From Chryseobacterium gregarium DSM 19109 (GTDB lineage Bacteria > Bacteroidota > Bacteroidia > Flavobacteriales > Weeksellaceae), in the NCBI RefSeq assembly GCF_000430845.1, contig NZ_AUMU01000007.1, positions 124,001-188,000 of the forward strand: DNA of 64,000 bases, read 5' to 3'. A program made the translations under genes and the position numbers. The notes under the pieces were generated by a model. That model was given only the letters and a program-made list of their open reading frames with translations. It made no database searches and was not told the DNA's origin. This document shows, piece after piece, positions 1 through 7,695 of the stretch. Positions within the stretch are counted from its first letter, which is position 1. Each line of letters begins with the position of its first letter.

Positions 1-60
1 CATCCCAATCCCACGGTAAATTTGGGAGCGTTTATATTTTCTCTCTGTCCTTTCTGTAAG

Positions 61-885
61 TTAATAGCCATAATATAATTCAGTTTGTGTTAAAGTGTTT
101 ATATTGTTTTCGTATTCTTTTATTAAATGATAATTGTTGCTGATCGCCAGTTCAAGCAGGTGATCCATGTGTTCTTTTTTTACTTTAGACGAAAGATAGT
201 CAAATTTACCTGATTCCAGGCCCAAAATATATTTTACAATCCGTGTATTGAACTGGAAACTCGGTCTCATCATCACTTCTGCAATATGTTCCACAGTGTT
301 CACCGCATAATAATTAAAGAAGTTTTCAATTTTCGGATCGATATCAAAGTTCATCAGCTCAGCATAATACATAAAAAGGAAGTCTCCTTCCACGTCATAC
401 TGCTCCAGAATTTTATTCACGGTATATTCATGACTTCCCGTAATTTTAATGTCGTCTATAAAAATACAAAGTTTTCCCCTGAGAAAATCTTTATCCAGAT
501 AATACGTATCGTTGGAGATTAAATTTTTCCGGTCTTCAAAACTCAGATTTCCATAATCAGTCGTATAGGTATGGTTTCTGTTTATTTTTGATAAAATGCT
601 TGATTTTTTTCCTTTTTTAAACAGATAAAAATCAAGATGCTTTTTAAAGTAAAAACACAAAAAATTGGAAGCCGTAGGAATGGCCATGTAAGGACTCGGC
701 AGCACTACGATTTCTTTTTCGGAATCCAGGAGGCGGTTGTGCTCAAAAACAAAACCATTGAATAATTCTTTGGCAAATTTCTCTGCATACGCCTTGTCGC
801 CATATTTAAAATAGCTGTATTCTTCAGGCGAAAAAGTAAACTCATCCGCCGAATGAATGGGATGTAAGCTGTATCTTTTATTCAT
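61..885 (-). CDS. Phosphoribosyltransferase-like protein of a HAD/PRTase pair
   Basis: About 274 residues if translation starts at the ATG at 885, which I prefer because it lies one base after the HAD stop codon (TAATATG), the usual sign of translational coupling. An upstream in-frame ATG at 990 would overlap the HAD gene by about 100 bases. The strand CIFIDDIKITGSHE resembles the PRPP-binding loop of type I phosphoribosyltransferases (acidic pair, then T-G). Enzymatic substrate is unknown. From memory, HAD and PRTase genes are paired in tellurium-resistance-like (ter) operons that are thought to make a nucleoside-like product; no ter gene is visible inside this window, so that link is an inference. 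Confidence 0.6.
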   Translation of the reverse strand: MNKRYSLHPIHSADEFTFSPEEYSYFKYGDKAYAEKFAKELFNGFVFEHNRLLDSEKEIVVLPSPYMAIPTASNFLCFYFKKHLDFYLFKKGKKSSILSKINRNHTYTTDYGNLSFEDRKNLISNDTYYLDKDFLRGKLCIFIDDIKITGSHEYTVNKILEQYDVEGDFLFMYYAELMNFDIDPKIENFFNYYAVNTVEHIAEVMMRPSFQFNTRIVKYILGLESGKFDYLSSKVKKEHMDHLLELAISNNYHLIKEYENNINTLTQTELYYGY

Positions 886-886
886 A

Positions 887-1561
887 TTATATTGGGTGTT
901 TGAGTAGGTGTGCATTAAAGCCGAAATCCTTTGCGCCTTTATAATCCGCAACGGGATTGTCACCGACATGCAGAATCCGGTGTAAGTCAAGCGCCTGGTC
1001 TTTGATTAAAGATTTTACTTCCTGGAATATCCGGGGACTGGGTTTTGAACAGTTCATTTCATCGGAATACACATGAAAATCAATATACTGATCAAGATTT
1101 TCATTAATCAGGAATTTCCGCATCGTTTTGCCTTTGATAAAACCGGTATTGCTCAGAATACTGATCGTTTTCCCCTGATTTCTGATTTCTTCAAAAAACT
1201 GGTGTAAATTTTCAAAAATCACAACCGGTTTGTACTCGAGGAACAGGTCTTCGCTTTGCTGATAGAATTGATTTAATTTTTCTTTATCTAACTGCTTAAG
1301 ATCCACATCCAGTGCACCCAGAATGAGCAGATAGATTTCAAAAGTATCCACATTACCGCCGATAACTTCATTGATGGTATTGCAGAGATCATCATAATAT
1401 TTTACGACTTCCGCAACCTGGTCAATTGGTTTATTAACCTCAAAAAAAGAGGAGAACAGCTCCACTCTTTTGGCTTTGAATTCAGGATGGGATTTGATGA
1501 GGGTAAGCCACAGATCAAAAGAAAAATGTGAGTGATTACGGATGTCTATATCTGTTTTCAA
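887..1561 (-). CDS. HAD-superfamily hydrolase
   Basis: 224 residues. HAD motifs are visible in order: motif I as FDLWLTLI near residue 15, motif II as SNTG, the motif III lysine in the KPSPRIF stretch, and motif IV as HVGDNPVADYKGA. Motif I carries the nucleophilic Asp, but the position of the second Asp, the usual acid/base of phosphatases, is Trp (D-L-W). Some HAD families share this, and it leaves it open whether the protein is a phosphatase. It is the first gene of a two-gene unit with the PRTase-like gene immediately downstream. Confidence 0.75.
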   Translation of the reverse strand: MKTDIDIRNHSHFSFDLWLTLIKSHPEFKAKRVELFSSFFEVNKPIDQVAEVVKYYDDLCNTINEVIGGNVDTFEIYLLILGALDVDLKQLDKEKLNQFYQQSEDLFLEYKPVVIFENLHQFFEEIRNQGKTISILSNTGFIKGKTMRKFLINENLDQYIDFHVYSDEMNCSKPSPRIFQEVKSLIKDQALDLHRILHVGDNPVADYKGAKDFGFNAHLLKHPI

Positions 1562-1750
1562 AATCTTATAAGTTAAAGTTTTATTTAGCTTTTTCTTAGA
1601 AAAGTTGAATTGATTTCAAGTTTCATCATTAGTTTTTAACCGAATCAGGCCAATTCTTCCCAAAGATAGAATTTTTAGTGATAAACTATAATTTTTTATA
1701 ACTTTTTAAGATTATCGAAATCCGTACCAGAAAAATATTTTTAAAAAGCT

Positions 1751-1780
1751 TTTGACATTTAAATATTTTTTATAATTTCG
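1751..1780 (+). promoter_or_regulatory. Bacteroidota-type promoter for the EF-G leader
   Basis: A TTTG at 1751-1754 and TAATTTCG at 1773-1780 match the -33 (TTTG) and -7 (TAnnTTTG, one mismatch) elements of Bacteroidota promoters with 18 bases between them. Transcription would begin near 1786, only about 15 bases before the leader peptide start codon. Confidence 0.5.
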
Positions 1781-1800
1781 CAATCGATTAACAATCAATA

Positions 1801-1887
1801 ATGTCAACAAAAATGATAAATATAATTACTTTAAACCACCCTATCAGAGCTGTGTACTTTGGTAGCACTAAATATTTATCTGAATAA
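1801..1887 (+). CDS. Putative 28-residue leader peptide of the EF-G paralog
   Basis: A short ORF sits just downstream of the predicted promoter; it starts MSTKMINIITLNHPIRAVYF and ends STKYLSE before TAA at 1885-1887. A second in-frame ATG at 1813 is an alternative start. It is followed within about 30 bases by an intrinsic-terminator-like hairpin and then, 296 bases after its stop, by a translation-factor gene. This arrangement is typical of ribosome-mediated attenuation of ribosome-protection genes. The hexamer CCTATC at 1840-1845, inside the ORF, is complementary to GATAGG at 1934-1939 in the terminator, so pairing of the two would break the terminator. Coding status is inferred from position only. 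Confidence 0.45.
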   Translation: MSTKMINIITLNHPIRAVYFGSTKYLSE

Positions 1888-1917
1888 CGATCGACCTTTA
1901 TAAATAAAAATATAACG

Positions 1918-1947
1918 AAGGCCCGTCTGTTCAGATAGGCCTTTTTT
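1918..1947 (+). terminator. Attenuator-like hairpin upstream of the EF-G paralog
   Basis: AAGGCC (1918-1923) pairs with GGCCTT (1938-1943), extended by TCT/AGA inside the loop and followed by a run of T. It lies between the leader ORF and the EF-G gene, so it would stop most transcripts before the main gene unless an alternative structure forms. Confidence 0.6.
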
Positions 1948-2183
1948 GCTACCCCTACTTTCAGCTTTCGAATATTCGAGTTCGCCGTCTTTAATTTTAA
2001 CGCAAGAATAATTTTCTTCCTGATAAAAAGTGAGCAAATGCTTTAATCAATAAATTGATTTTAAGAGTATGCTTCATCAAAGGTTTGTCGCCATTCTTTG
2101 CTCTCAAATAAAATAGTTTTAAACAGGAATTTTGCGTTAAAAACAAAGCACAGCTTTTAAATCAACAATTTAAATTAAACAAA

Positions 2184-4250
2184 ATGAAATACAACACACG
2201 AAATATAGGGATCATAGCACACGTCGATGCAGGAAAAACGACTTTAACGGAACGGTTGCTCTATTACACGGGAATGATCCACAAAATCGGAAACGTAGAC
2301 GACGGAAATACTACAATGGACAAGGATATCCAGGAGAAAAACCGGGGAATTACCATTTCATCCGCTGCCATTTCAACCCAATGGAAAAAAGACGATGCCA
2401 TTTTCAATGTCAACATTATTGATACGCCGGGACATATTGACTTTGCAGTGGAAGTCGAGCGTTCATTAAGGGTTCTGGACAGTGTTATTGCCGTTTTATG
2501 TGCTTCCTCGGGAGTCCAGCCTCAAACGGAAAATGTCTGGTTCCAGGCTGAGAAGCATGGCATTTCCAAAATATGTTTCATCAATAAAATGGACCGAATC
2601 GGAGCCGATTTTTTTGCTGTTTTACATGAAATCAGAACAAAGCTGAATGCGGTTCCCCTGGCACTGCAGATTCCGATCGGTTCTGAAGATCATTTCGAAG
2701 GGGCCATTGATCTGATTAAGCAAAAAGCATTGTATTGGACCGATGAAAACGGAGAAACTGTCGTTGAGAAGGAAATTCCTGAACATTATAAAGCCGAGGC
2801 GGATGAATGGAGAATGAAACTAACGGAGACTTTGGCAGAACATGATGAAACTTTCTTTGGAATTTTCATGGATGCTGAACATCAGATTTCCGAAGAAATG
2901 ATTACCAAAGCTATAAAAAGAACCTGTCAGTCAAAAAGTTTAGTGCCTATTTTATGCGGCTCTGCTTTTAAAAACAAAGGGGTCCAGCCGTTGCTTGATG
3001 CAGTTGCGGATTATCTTCCGGCTCCGGATCAGCTGCCTTCTGTGAAAGGAAAGGATGCAAGAACCGGAGAAACCGTTGAACTCGAAAGGAATAAAGAGGA
3101 AACGTTTTCAGGATTGGTTTTCAAAGTCGTTATCGATAAGCATATGGGTAAACTGGCCATGCTCAGGATATATTCGGGAAGCATAAAACCCGGCGATACC
3201 GTACAGAATGTGAGAACAGGCGAAAGTTTTAGGATTTCAAGAATTTTGCAGATGCAGTCGGACAAAACGTTAACGATTGGAGAAGGAAAAGCCGGTGATA
3301 TCGTTGCTTTAACGGGAATAAAGGATGCGAAAACAGGAGATTCTTTATCATCTGCTGAACGACCGGTTCTGCTGGAATCCATTACGATACCTGCACCGGT
3401 GATCCGCGTTTCGATTGAGCCGAAAACAAATGCTGATGAGAAATCCTTCGGTCTGGTTTTAGCAAAAATACAGGAAGAAGATCCCTCACTAGTTGTTGAA
3501 AGGGACAGACAAACGGGCGAAACTTTGTTGAGCGGCTTGGGAGAATTACATCTCGAAGTGACGCTGGAAAAGATCAGACTGAATCACGGAATTGAAATCA
3601 GCCAGGGAACACCTAAGGTTTCTTACCGGGAGATTTTAACCGAAACCAGAAAGCACAGGGAAAAACTTTCGAAACAAAACGGGGGAAGCGGACAGTTTGC
3701 TGACATTACTTTTGAAATCGGGCCTCGTGAAAATAATGAAACCGGTTTGGAATTCATTAATCAGATTAAAGGAGGAGTTATTCCGAATGAATTTATTCCG
3801 GCTGTTGAAAAAGGTTTCAGAGAAGCCATGGAAAACGGGCCTTTGAGCGGAAACCCTTTGGAAAGTATGAAAATTATACTTCTGGATGGCTCTGCGCACA
3901 GTAATGATTCTCATGCTTTAGATTTTGAAATCGCTGCACGGGATGGTTTCAGAGAGGTTGCAAAACAGTGCAAACCTAAGGTGCTGGAACCGGTCATGCA
4001 GGTTGAAATTATAAGTATTGAAGAATATACCGGCGCCATAACGGCAGACATCAACAAACGAAGAGGGATGATTACCTCGATTGATGAAAAGTCGGGAAGA
4101 AAGATCTTCACTGCGGAAGTGCCGCTGGCTTCAACGTTCGGATATATTTCTGATCTGAGAACCCTGACAAGCGGCAGAGCGTCGATCAGCATGAAATTAT
4201 CACACTATGCTTTAGTACCGGATTTCATTGCGAATACATTGGTAACCTAA
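2184..4250 (+). CDS. Elongation factor G paralog (translational GTPase)
   Basis: 688 residues, close to normal EF-G length. The G domain shows the P-loop AHVDAGKT (12-19), GITI (55-58), DTPGH (80-84) and NKMD (134-137), then the EF-G domain II, the SGLGELHLEV region of domain III, domain IV and the C-terminal domain. The switch region reads MDKDIQEKNRGITI rather than the common MDWMEQEQERGITI, so this is likely a second, divergent EF-G and not the housekeeping copy that sits in the ribosomal operon. The long leader with a small ORF and a terminator suggests induction when ribosomes stall, for example by an antibiotic. A role in ribosome protection is possible but not shown. Confidence 0.85.
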   Translation: MKYNTRNIGIIAHVDAGKTTLTERLLYYTGMIHKIGNVDDGNTTMDKDIQEKNRGITISSAAISTQWKKDDAIFNVNIIDTPGHIDFAVEVERSLRVLDSVIAVLCASSGVQPQTENVWFQAEKHGISKICFINKMDRIGADFFAVLHEIRTKLNAVPLALQIPIGSEDHFEGAIDLIKQKALYWTDENGETVVEKEIPEHYKAEADEWRMKLTETLAEHDETFFGIFMDAEHQISEEMITKAIKRTCQSKSLVPILCGSAFKNKGVQPLLDAVADYLPAPDQLPSVKGKDARTGETVELERNKEETFSGLVFKVVIDKHMGKLAMLRIYSGSIKPGDTVQNVRTGESFRISRILQMQSDKTLTIGEGKAGDIVALTGIKDAKTGDSLSSAERPVLLESITIPAPVIRVSIEPKTNADEKSFGLVLAKIQEEDPSLVVERDRQTGETLLSGLGELHLEVTLEKIRLNHGIEISQGTPKVSYREILTETRKHREKLSKQNGGSGQFADITFEIGPRENNETGLEFINQIKGGVIPNEFIPAVEKGFREAMENGPLSGNPLESMKIILLDGSAHSNDSHALDFEIAARDGFREVAKQCKPKVLEPVMQVEIISIEEYTGAITADINKRRGMITSIDEKSGRKIFTAEVPLASTFGYISDLRTLTSGRASISMKLSHYALVPDFIANTLVT

Positions 4251-4257
4251 ATAATGA

Positions 4258-4283
4258 GGGCTGTAAATTCTGTTTACAGTCCT
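4258..4283 (+). terminator. Terminator of the EF-G paralog gene
   Basis: GGGCTGTAAA pairs with TTTACAGTCC (one wobble) across a five-base loop, eight bases after the stop codon, followed by TTGTTTGG. Confidence 0.55.
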
Positions 4284-4458
4284 TGTTTGGTTATTCATCA
4301 TAAATCATCAATGATGAACGGAGAGTTTCTTTCGCAGATTTTAATGTGTTTTTCTTCTTGGTACTAATTTTATTCCCCACAGATTTCACGGATCTGTACA
4401 GATTTCTTTTTACGTAGAGCTATACTCTTCCAGCCTTCCGTTTATTACCCCCATGCTT

Positions 4459-5997
4459 CTATTTTTCAGGCATCACCTTATACGTAGGATCCTCCTGGAT
4501 ATTCACTTCAATGACCGCCTCCGCATCTTTCAGCATTTTGACAGAGTCCTCACTTAAATGTCTTAAATGAATTTTTTTACCCATTTCACTGTATTTTTTT
4601 GACAGTTTATCCAGGGCATCAATGGCACTCATATCAACAATCCGGCTTTCCCTGAAATCAACGACCACCACTTCCGGATCGCCTGCCGGATCAAATTTAT
4701 CGGTAAAAGCAGTGGCAGAACCGAAAAACAGCGGTCCGTAAATTTCATAATATTTAACGTCGTCAGCATCTATATGCTTTTTGGCCCGGATTCTTTTTGC
4801 ACTGTCCCAGGCAAAAACCAGGGCTGAAATAACCACGCCCACCAAGACGGCCAGGGCCAGGTTATGAAGGATAATCGTAATCAGGGCCACTGTAATACCG
4901 ACAAAAATATCGGATTTCGGCATCTTATTGATAATTCTGATCGATACCCACTGGAAGGTACTGATGGCCACGACCATCATCACCCCTACCAAAGCAGCCA
5001 TCGGAATTTTCTCAATAAAAGGGGCCCCGATGAGAATGATGATTAAAATAGTAACCGAAGCAATAATTCCCGAAAGCCGGGTTCTTGATCCTGCATTGAG
5101 GTTTACCAGGGTCTGTGCGACCATGGCACATCCGCCCATTCCGCCGAAGAACCCATTGGTAATGTTGGCCAGTCCCTGTGCCACCGATTCCCTATTGGCG
5201 TTTCCTTTTGAGTTTGTAATTTCATCAACCATGGATAAGGTTAGAAGCGATTCGATCAGACCGACCCCGGCCATGATCAGCGCATACGGAAAAATAACCT
5301 GTAAAGTTTCTAATGAAAAAGGAATTTTCGGGATGTGGAACCTGGGCAGGGTTCCGCTGATACTGGCAATGTCGGCCACGGTTTTTGTACTGATCCCGAA
5401 TCCTGAAACTACTGCAAAAACCAGTATAATGGCTACCAAAGATGCCGGAACCATTTTTGTTATTTTAGGAAAAAAGTACACGATGGCAATGGTTAAAGCC
5501 GTTAACCCGGCCATTACATATAAAGAACTTCCCTGCAGCCAGCTTACCGTCCCGTCAGCACCGGTAATTTTAAACTGTTCGACCTGGGCCATGAAAATAA
5601 TAACTGCCAGGCCATTCAGGAAACCGTACATCACAGGCTGCGGAATCAGCCGGACAAATTTTCCCCACCGGAAAATCCCCACCGCCATCTGAAAGATCCC
5701 TCCGAGTACAACCGTTGCGAAAAGATACTCTATACCGTGGGTTTTTATCAGTGCGATCAGCACCACGATGGTGGCACCGGCCCCGCCGGAAACCATTCCG
5801 GGCCGGCCGCCCAGAACAGCCGTAACCAAACCCATCATAAAGGCAGCATATAAGCCTGTCAGGGGAGAAAGCCCTGCGAGTATGGCAAACGAAAGCGATT
5901 CCGGAATCATCGTCATAGCAACGGTAAATCCGGCCAGCAATTCGTTTTTATAATTTATTTTTTTCGAAAAATCGAACAGGCTTAAGGTATTTTTCAT
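4459..5997 (-). CDS. SulP-family anion transporter with C-terminal STAS domain
   Basis: 512 residues from the ATG at 5997 (MKNTLSLFDF); an upstream ATG at 6033 would add 12 residues. The first part has the hydrophobic signature of SulP proteins (GFTVAMTMIPESLSFAILAG, then LTGLYAAF and GRPGMVSGGAGA) and about 10-12 membrane segments. The last about 90 residues form a STAS domain (VVVVDFRESRIVDMSAIDAL) on the cytoplasmic side. The family exchanges or symports sulfate, bicarbonate or related anions; the substrate here cannot be read from sequence. It stands alone. Confidence 0.9.
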   Translation of the reverse strand: MKNTLSLFDFSKKINYKNELLAGFTVAMTMIPESLSFAILAGLSPLTGLYAAFMMGLVTAVLGGRPGMVSGGAGATIVVLIALIKTHGIEYLFATVVLGGIFQMAVGIFRWGKFVRLIPQPVMYGFLNGLAVIIFMAQVEQFKITGADGTVSWLQGSSLYVMAGLTALTIAIVYFFPKITKMVPASLVAIILVFAVVSGFGISTKTVADIASISGTLPRFHIPKIPFSLETLQVIFPYALIMAGVGLIESLLTLSMVDEITNSKGNANRESVAQGLANITNGFFGGMGGCAMVAQTLVNLNAGSRTRLSGIIASVTILIIILIGAPFIEKIPMAALVGVMMVVAISTFQWVSIRIINKMPKSDIFVGITVALITIILHNLALAVLVGVVISALVFAWDSAKRIRAKKHIDADDVKYYEIYGPLFFGSATAFTDKFDPAGDPEVVVVDFRESRIVDMSAIDALDKLSKKYSEMGKKIHLRHLSEDSVKMLKDAEAVIEVNIQEDPTYKVMPEK

Positions 5998-6168
5998 GAC
6001 GCCCCAAAGGTAGGCACTTGATTTTTTTTGCACAAACTTTATATCGCCGCATTACTCAGGAGCATTGATTGAACTCTTTACGATAAAAGCATCCTGTCCC
6101 CCGGTTTAAAAATCTGAGTCCGGAATCTGTTGTGTCTGAATGACATAAAACTGGCCAGGATTCCATTA

Positions 6169-6309
6169 ATGAAAAATACTGATCAACTGAAAGATCTTAA
6201 AATCCTGAATCTTTTGCAGGATCAGCAGAAACACAATCTGTCCACCAGTTGTATGTCTAAAAAATACATGATCAGTAGGACGACCATTACCAAACGGAAA
6301 AAATTTTGA
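6169..6309 (+). pseudogene. Remnant of a transposase helix-turn-helix N-terminus
   Basis: A 46-codon ORF encodes a charged helix and a stretch MSKKYMISRTTITKRKKF. It resembles the DNA-binding start of IS3-like OrfA or other HTH transposases (usually KKYNISRTTI.KWKK). No catalytic part follows and no terminal repeats were seen, so I read it as a decayed insertion-sequence fragment. It could also be a tiny regulator. Confidence 0.35.
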
Positions 6310-6359
6310 GAAAGAATTTGAAAAGTACAGGCCCGGTAAGCTGTGCACAATACCCTAAA

Positions 6360-6396
6360 ATAAATCCGGAAACGATACGTTCGTTTCCGGATTTTA
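6360..6396 (-). terminator. Bidirectional terminator closing the Y-RNA array
   Basis: A 13-bp perfect inverted repeat (AATCCGGAAACGA and its complement, 6363-6375 and 6381-6393) with A/T runs on both sides. It lies immediately downstream of the last Y-RNA-like unit on the minus strand. Confidence 0.75.
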
Positions 6397-6400
6397 TTAT

Positions 6401-6532
6401 TAAAGGCAACAGATAGGAAAAGAAAAAACGGGGCACGTCAAGCCGGAGTCGAACCGGATAATCCTGCCGGAATTACCGGCTTCATTACTCCTCCCCAAAT
6501 GTGACGATGGAGCTTTTCCTTACGACACTTTA
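6401..6532 (-). ncRNA. Y-RNA-like RNA, unit 1
   Basis: Read 5' to 3' on the minus strand. Outer stem TAAAG/CTTTA encloses an internal loop with TGTCGTA on the 5' side and TGTTGC on the 3' side, followed by an inner 8-bp stem AGGAAAAG/CTTTTCCT and a CATCG element. The apical part has a T-arm-like hairpin (CCGGTTCGACTCCGG), a second hairpin GCCGG/CCGGC and a closing GGGG/CCCC, but lacks the permuted tRNA order seen in units 2, 4, 5 and 7. It is the most divergent unit. Confidence 0.65.
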
Positions 6533-6537
6533 TTTTT

Positions 6538-6687
6538 AAACAAGGCAACAGTCAAAAAGTGCAGTCGTGCTCTAACCAGCTGAGCTACTCTCCCGTTTCC
6601 ATTTGTGTTTTGTTGTGGAAGAGGCGGGACTCGAACCCGCGACCCCGTCGGTGATAGCGAAGTAACACTATTCTACGGCACTTGTTT
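6538..6687 (-). ncRNA. Y-RNA-like RNA with permuted tRNA domain, unit 2
   Basis: Outer stem AAACAAG/CTTGTTT, conserved internal loop TGCCGTA opposite TGTTGC, inner stem AATAGTG/CACTTTTT with one mismatch, then CTTCG. The apical domain is a permuted tRNA: T-arm GCGGGTTCGAGTCCCGC, acceptor 3' strand CTCTTCC, a 22-base linker, acceptor 5' strand GGGAGAG (7 bp with one G-U), and D-arm AGCTCAGCTGGTTAGAGC. The acceptor ends are joined by the linker, so there is no free CCA end. Confidence 0.75.
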
Positions 6688-6700
6688 TTATTTTTATTAA

Positions 6701-6809
6701 AAAGAGGCAAAAAATGAAAAAACTTATATAAACCGTTTTCAGGTTTATTTTTGGAGTTGAACCAATATCATAAGATGTACCGAAGTAAGTTTTCTCTACG
6801 ACACTCTTT
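6701..6809 (-). ncRNA. Y-RNA-like RNA, unit 3 (no D-arm)
   Basis: Outer stem AAAGAG/CTCTTT, internal loop TGTCGTA opposite TTTTGC, and an 11-bp inner stem (GAGAAAACTTA with TAAGTTTTTTC, one G-U). It has a T-arm-like TTGGTTCAACTCCAA and a 7-bp capped acceptor-like hairpin ATAAACC/GGTTTAT, but no D-arm. Compensatory changes relative to unit 2 support a real structured RNA. Confidence 0.7.
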
Positions 6810-6815
6810 ATGGTA

Positions 6816-6955
6816 ATCAAGGTAAAAAATTAAGAATCTTTCAGTGCATTTGCTCTACCTGCTGAGCTACTTCTCCTTTTCAAGGGAAAAGACAGGATTC
6901 GAACCTGTGACCCAATGATTAATATTCGAAGTATGATTCTAAAACGACACTTGAT
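6816..6955 (-). ncRNA. Y-RNA-like RNA with permuted tRNA domain, unit 4
   Basis: Outer stem ATCAAG/CTTGAT, internal loop TGTCGTT opposite TTTTAC, inner stem AGAATC/GATTCT, then ACTTCG. Permuted tRNA domain: T-arm ACAGGTTCGAATCCTGT, acceptor CTTTTCC/GGAGAAG joined by an 8-base loop, D-arm AGCTCAGCAGGTAGAGC, and AATG/CATT at the anticodon-stem position. It is the clearest tRNA mimic of the array. Confidence 0.78.
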
Positions 6956-6979
6956 ATTTATTATTTTATTTTTAAAAAT

Positions 6980-7119
6980 ACAAAGCAAATACTGATAAAA
7001 GTTTTGCTAAAAACGGTCTAACCACTCGACCATACCTTTCGGCGAGAAGATTGACTCCGTCGAATCTTTGATTTCGAACCCCTGTAAAAATCAAAGTAAC
7101 TTTTATCTGCGGCACTTGC
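6980..7119 (-). ncRNA. Y-RNA-like RNA with permuted tRNA domain, unit 5
   Basis: Outer stem CAAG/TTTG, internal loop TGCCGCA opposite TTTGC, and a perfect 10-bp inner stem GATAAAAGTT/AACTTTTATC. The T-arm is altered (AAGATT/AATCTT around a 10-base loop). The acceptor-like helix is partly paired and capped by GAAA, a GNRA tetraloop. D-arm GGTCGAGTGGTTAGACC is of the Ser/Leu/Tyr type. Confidence 0.7.
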
Positions 7120-7126
7120 TGGATAA

Positions 7127-7206
7127 TTTAAAACCGGGCAATTTTTAAAAAGAATTTTTGTTCAATGAAAGTCGAAGGAATTCTTTCTTACGGCACCGGT
7201 TGTTTT
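7127..7206 (-). ncRNA. Minimal Y-RNA-like RNA, unit 6
   Basis: Outer stem CCGG/CCGG flanked by AAAAC/GTTTT-type pairing, internal loop TGCCGTA opposite ATTGC, and inner stem AAAGAATT/AATTCTTT. The apex is a short loop with CCTTCGACTTTCATTG, shared with unit 8. There is no tRNA-like domain. Confidence 0.65.
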
Positions 7207-7337
7207 AAGTAAGGTAAAAAATCAAACAGAGACTTACCGACAGAGTGATACCATTACACCATCCCGATTCCGGGAACAGGATTCGAACCTGTATTGCTGT
7301 CCCCAAACGAAGAAATTCTGTTTTACGACACTTACTT
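7207..7337 (-). ncRNA. Y-RNA-like RNA with permuted tRNA domain, unit 7
   Basis: Outer stem AAGTAAG/CTTACTT (7 bp), internal loop TGTCGTA opposite TTTTAC, inner stem AAACAGA/TCTGTTT, then TCTTCG. Permuted tRNA: T-arm ACAGGTTCGAATCCTGT, acceptor TCCCG/CGGGA capped by the four bases GAAT, a Gln-like D-arm GTGTAATGGTATCAC, and CTGTC/GACAG at the anticodon-stem position. It is the first unit after the 75-residue ORF, whose stop codon overlaps its 5' end. Confidence 0.78.
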
Positions 7338-7559
7338 TTTATTTTTCCATTGGGTATTTCTATATTTTTTCCAATTTCTTTGAAACTTAATTTCTTTTGA
7401 ATTAATAGTTTCGTAGCCATGTGGAAAACACCATGAACATCCCATATCGTCCCCATATAAAATTCTGGAAATCCGGATATTTGAAGTTTTCTCCGGGAAA
7501 TCAATCAATCCGTATTTATCGATTCCGAAAGCTTGTCTTAGTGACTTGAATTTTTTCAT
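7332..7559 (-). CDS. Small conserved-looking protein at the head of the Y-RNA array
   Basis: 75 residues, starting MKKFKSLRQAFGIDKYGLID, with GCSWCFPHGYET in the middle and a basic tail RNWKKYRNTQWKNKK. I do not recognise a domain. The Cys-X2-Cys, the two aromatic pairs and the basic end would suit nucleic-acid or metal binding. It is read from the same promoter as the seven-unit Y-RNA array, and its stop codon falls inside the first unit, so mRNA and ncRNA are probably one primary transcript. I recall similar short ORFs beside RNA-repair genes in other flavobacteria, but cannot verify this. Confidence 0.5.
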   Translation of the reverse strand: MKKFKSLRQAFGIDKYGLIDFPEKTSNIRISRILYGDDMGCSWCFPHGYETINSKEIKFQRNWKKYRNTQWKNKK

Positions 7560-7634
7560 AAGTATTGAGTATTAACCTCAATACAGTGCTTCTTTCAGAC
7601 ATTTTTTATAATGATTCATAGTTATTGTTTTTGT

Positions 7635-7686
7635 ATTACCGCAAAATTATAGCGTGAGTACGCATTCTTTTTATGCCGTTGAAATT
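7635..7686 (-). promoter_or_regulatory. Promoter/operator of the main Y-RNA array (copy b)
   Basis: On the minus strand TAATTTTG (7642-7649) is a perfect -7 box. Upstream lies the block that is nearly identical in copy a (7885-7940): a TGCGTA element, an A-rich spacer and GGCAT, then AATTTCAAC. The segment at 7660-7692 differs from copy a by only two bases. It would start transcription near 7635, ahead of the 75-residue ORF and units 7 to 1. Confidence 0.65.
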
Positions 7687-7695
7687 TATTTTAAA

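Noticed and set aside
4928..5692. 254-residue ORF on the plus strand
   Set aside because: Antisense shadow of the SulP transporter gene.
6401..6532. Possible tmRNA or tmRNA fragment in unit 1
   Set aside because: The CCGGTTCGACTCCGG arm is tRNA-like, but the ends, tag ORF and length of tmRNA are missing, while the outer and inner stems match the other Y-RNA units.
6431..7330. A run of ordinary tRNA genes
   Set aside because: T-arms and D-arms are present, but in permuted order with joined acceptor strands and no anticodon loop; the Y-RNA model explains every unit.
7205..7504. 99-residue ORF on the minus strand
   Set aside because: It runs through unit 7 of the Y-RNA array and overlaps the better 75-residue ORF in another frame.
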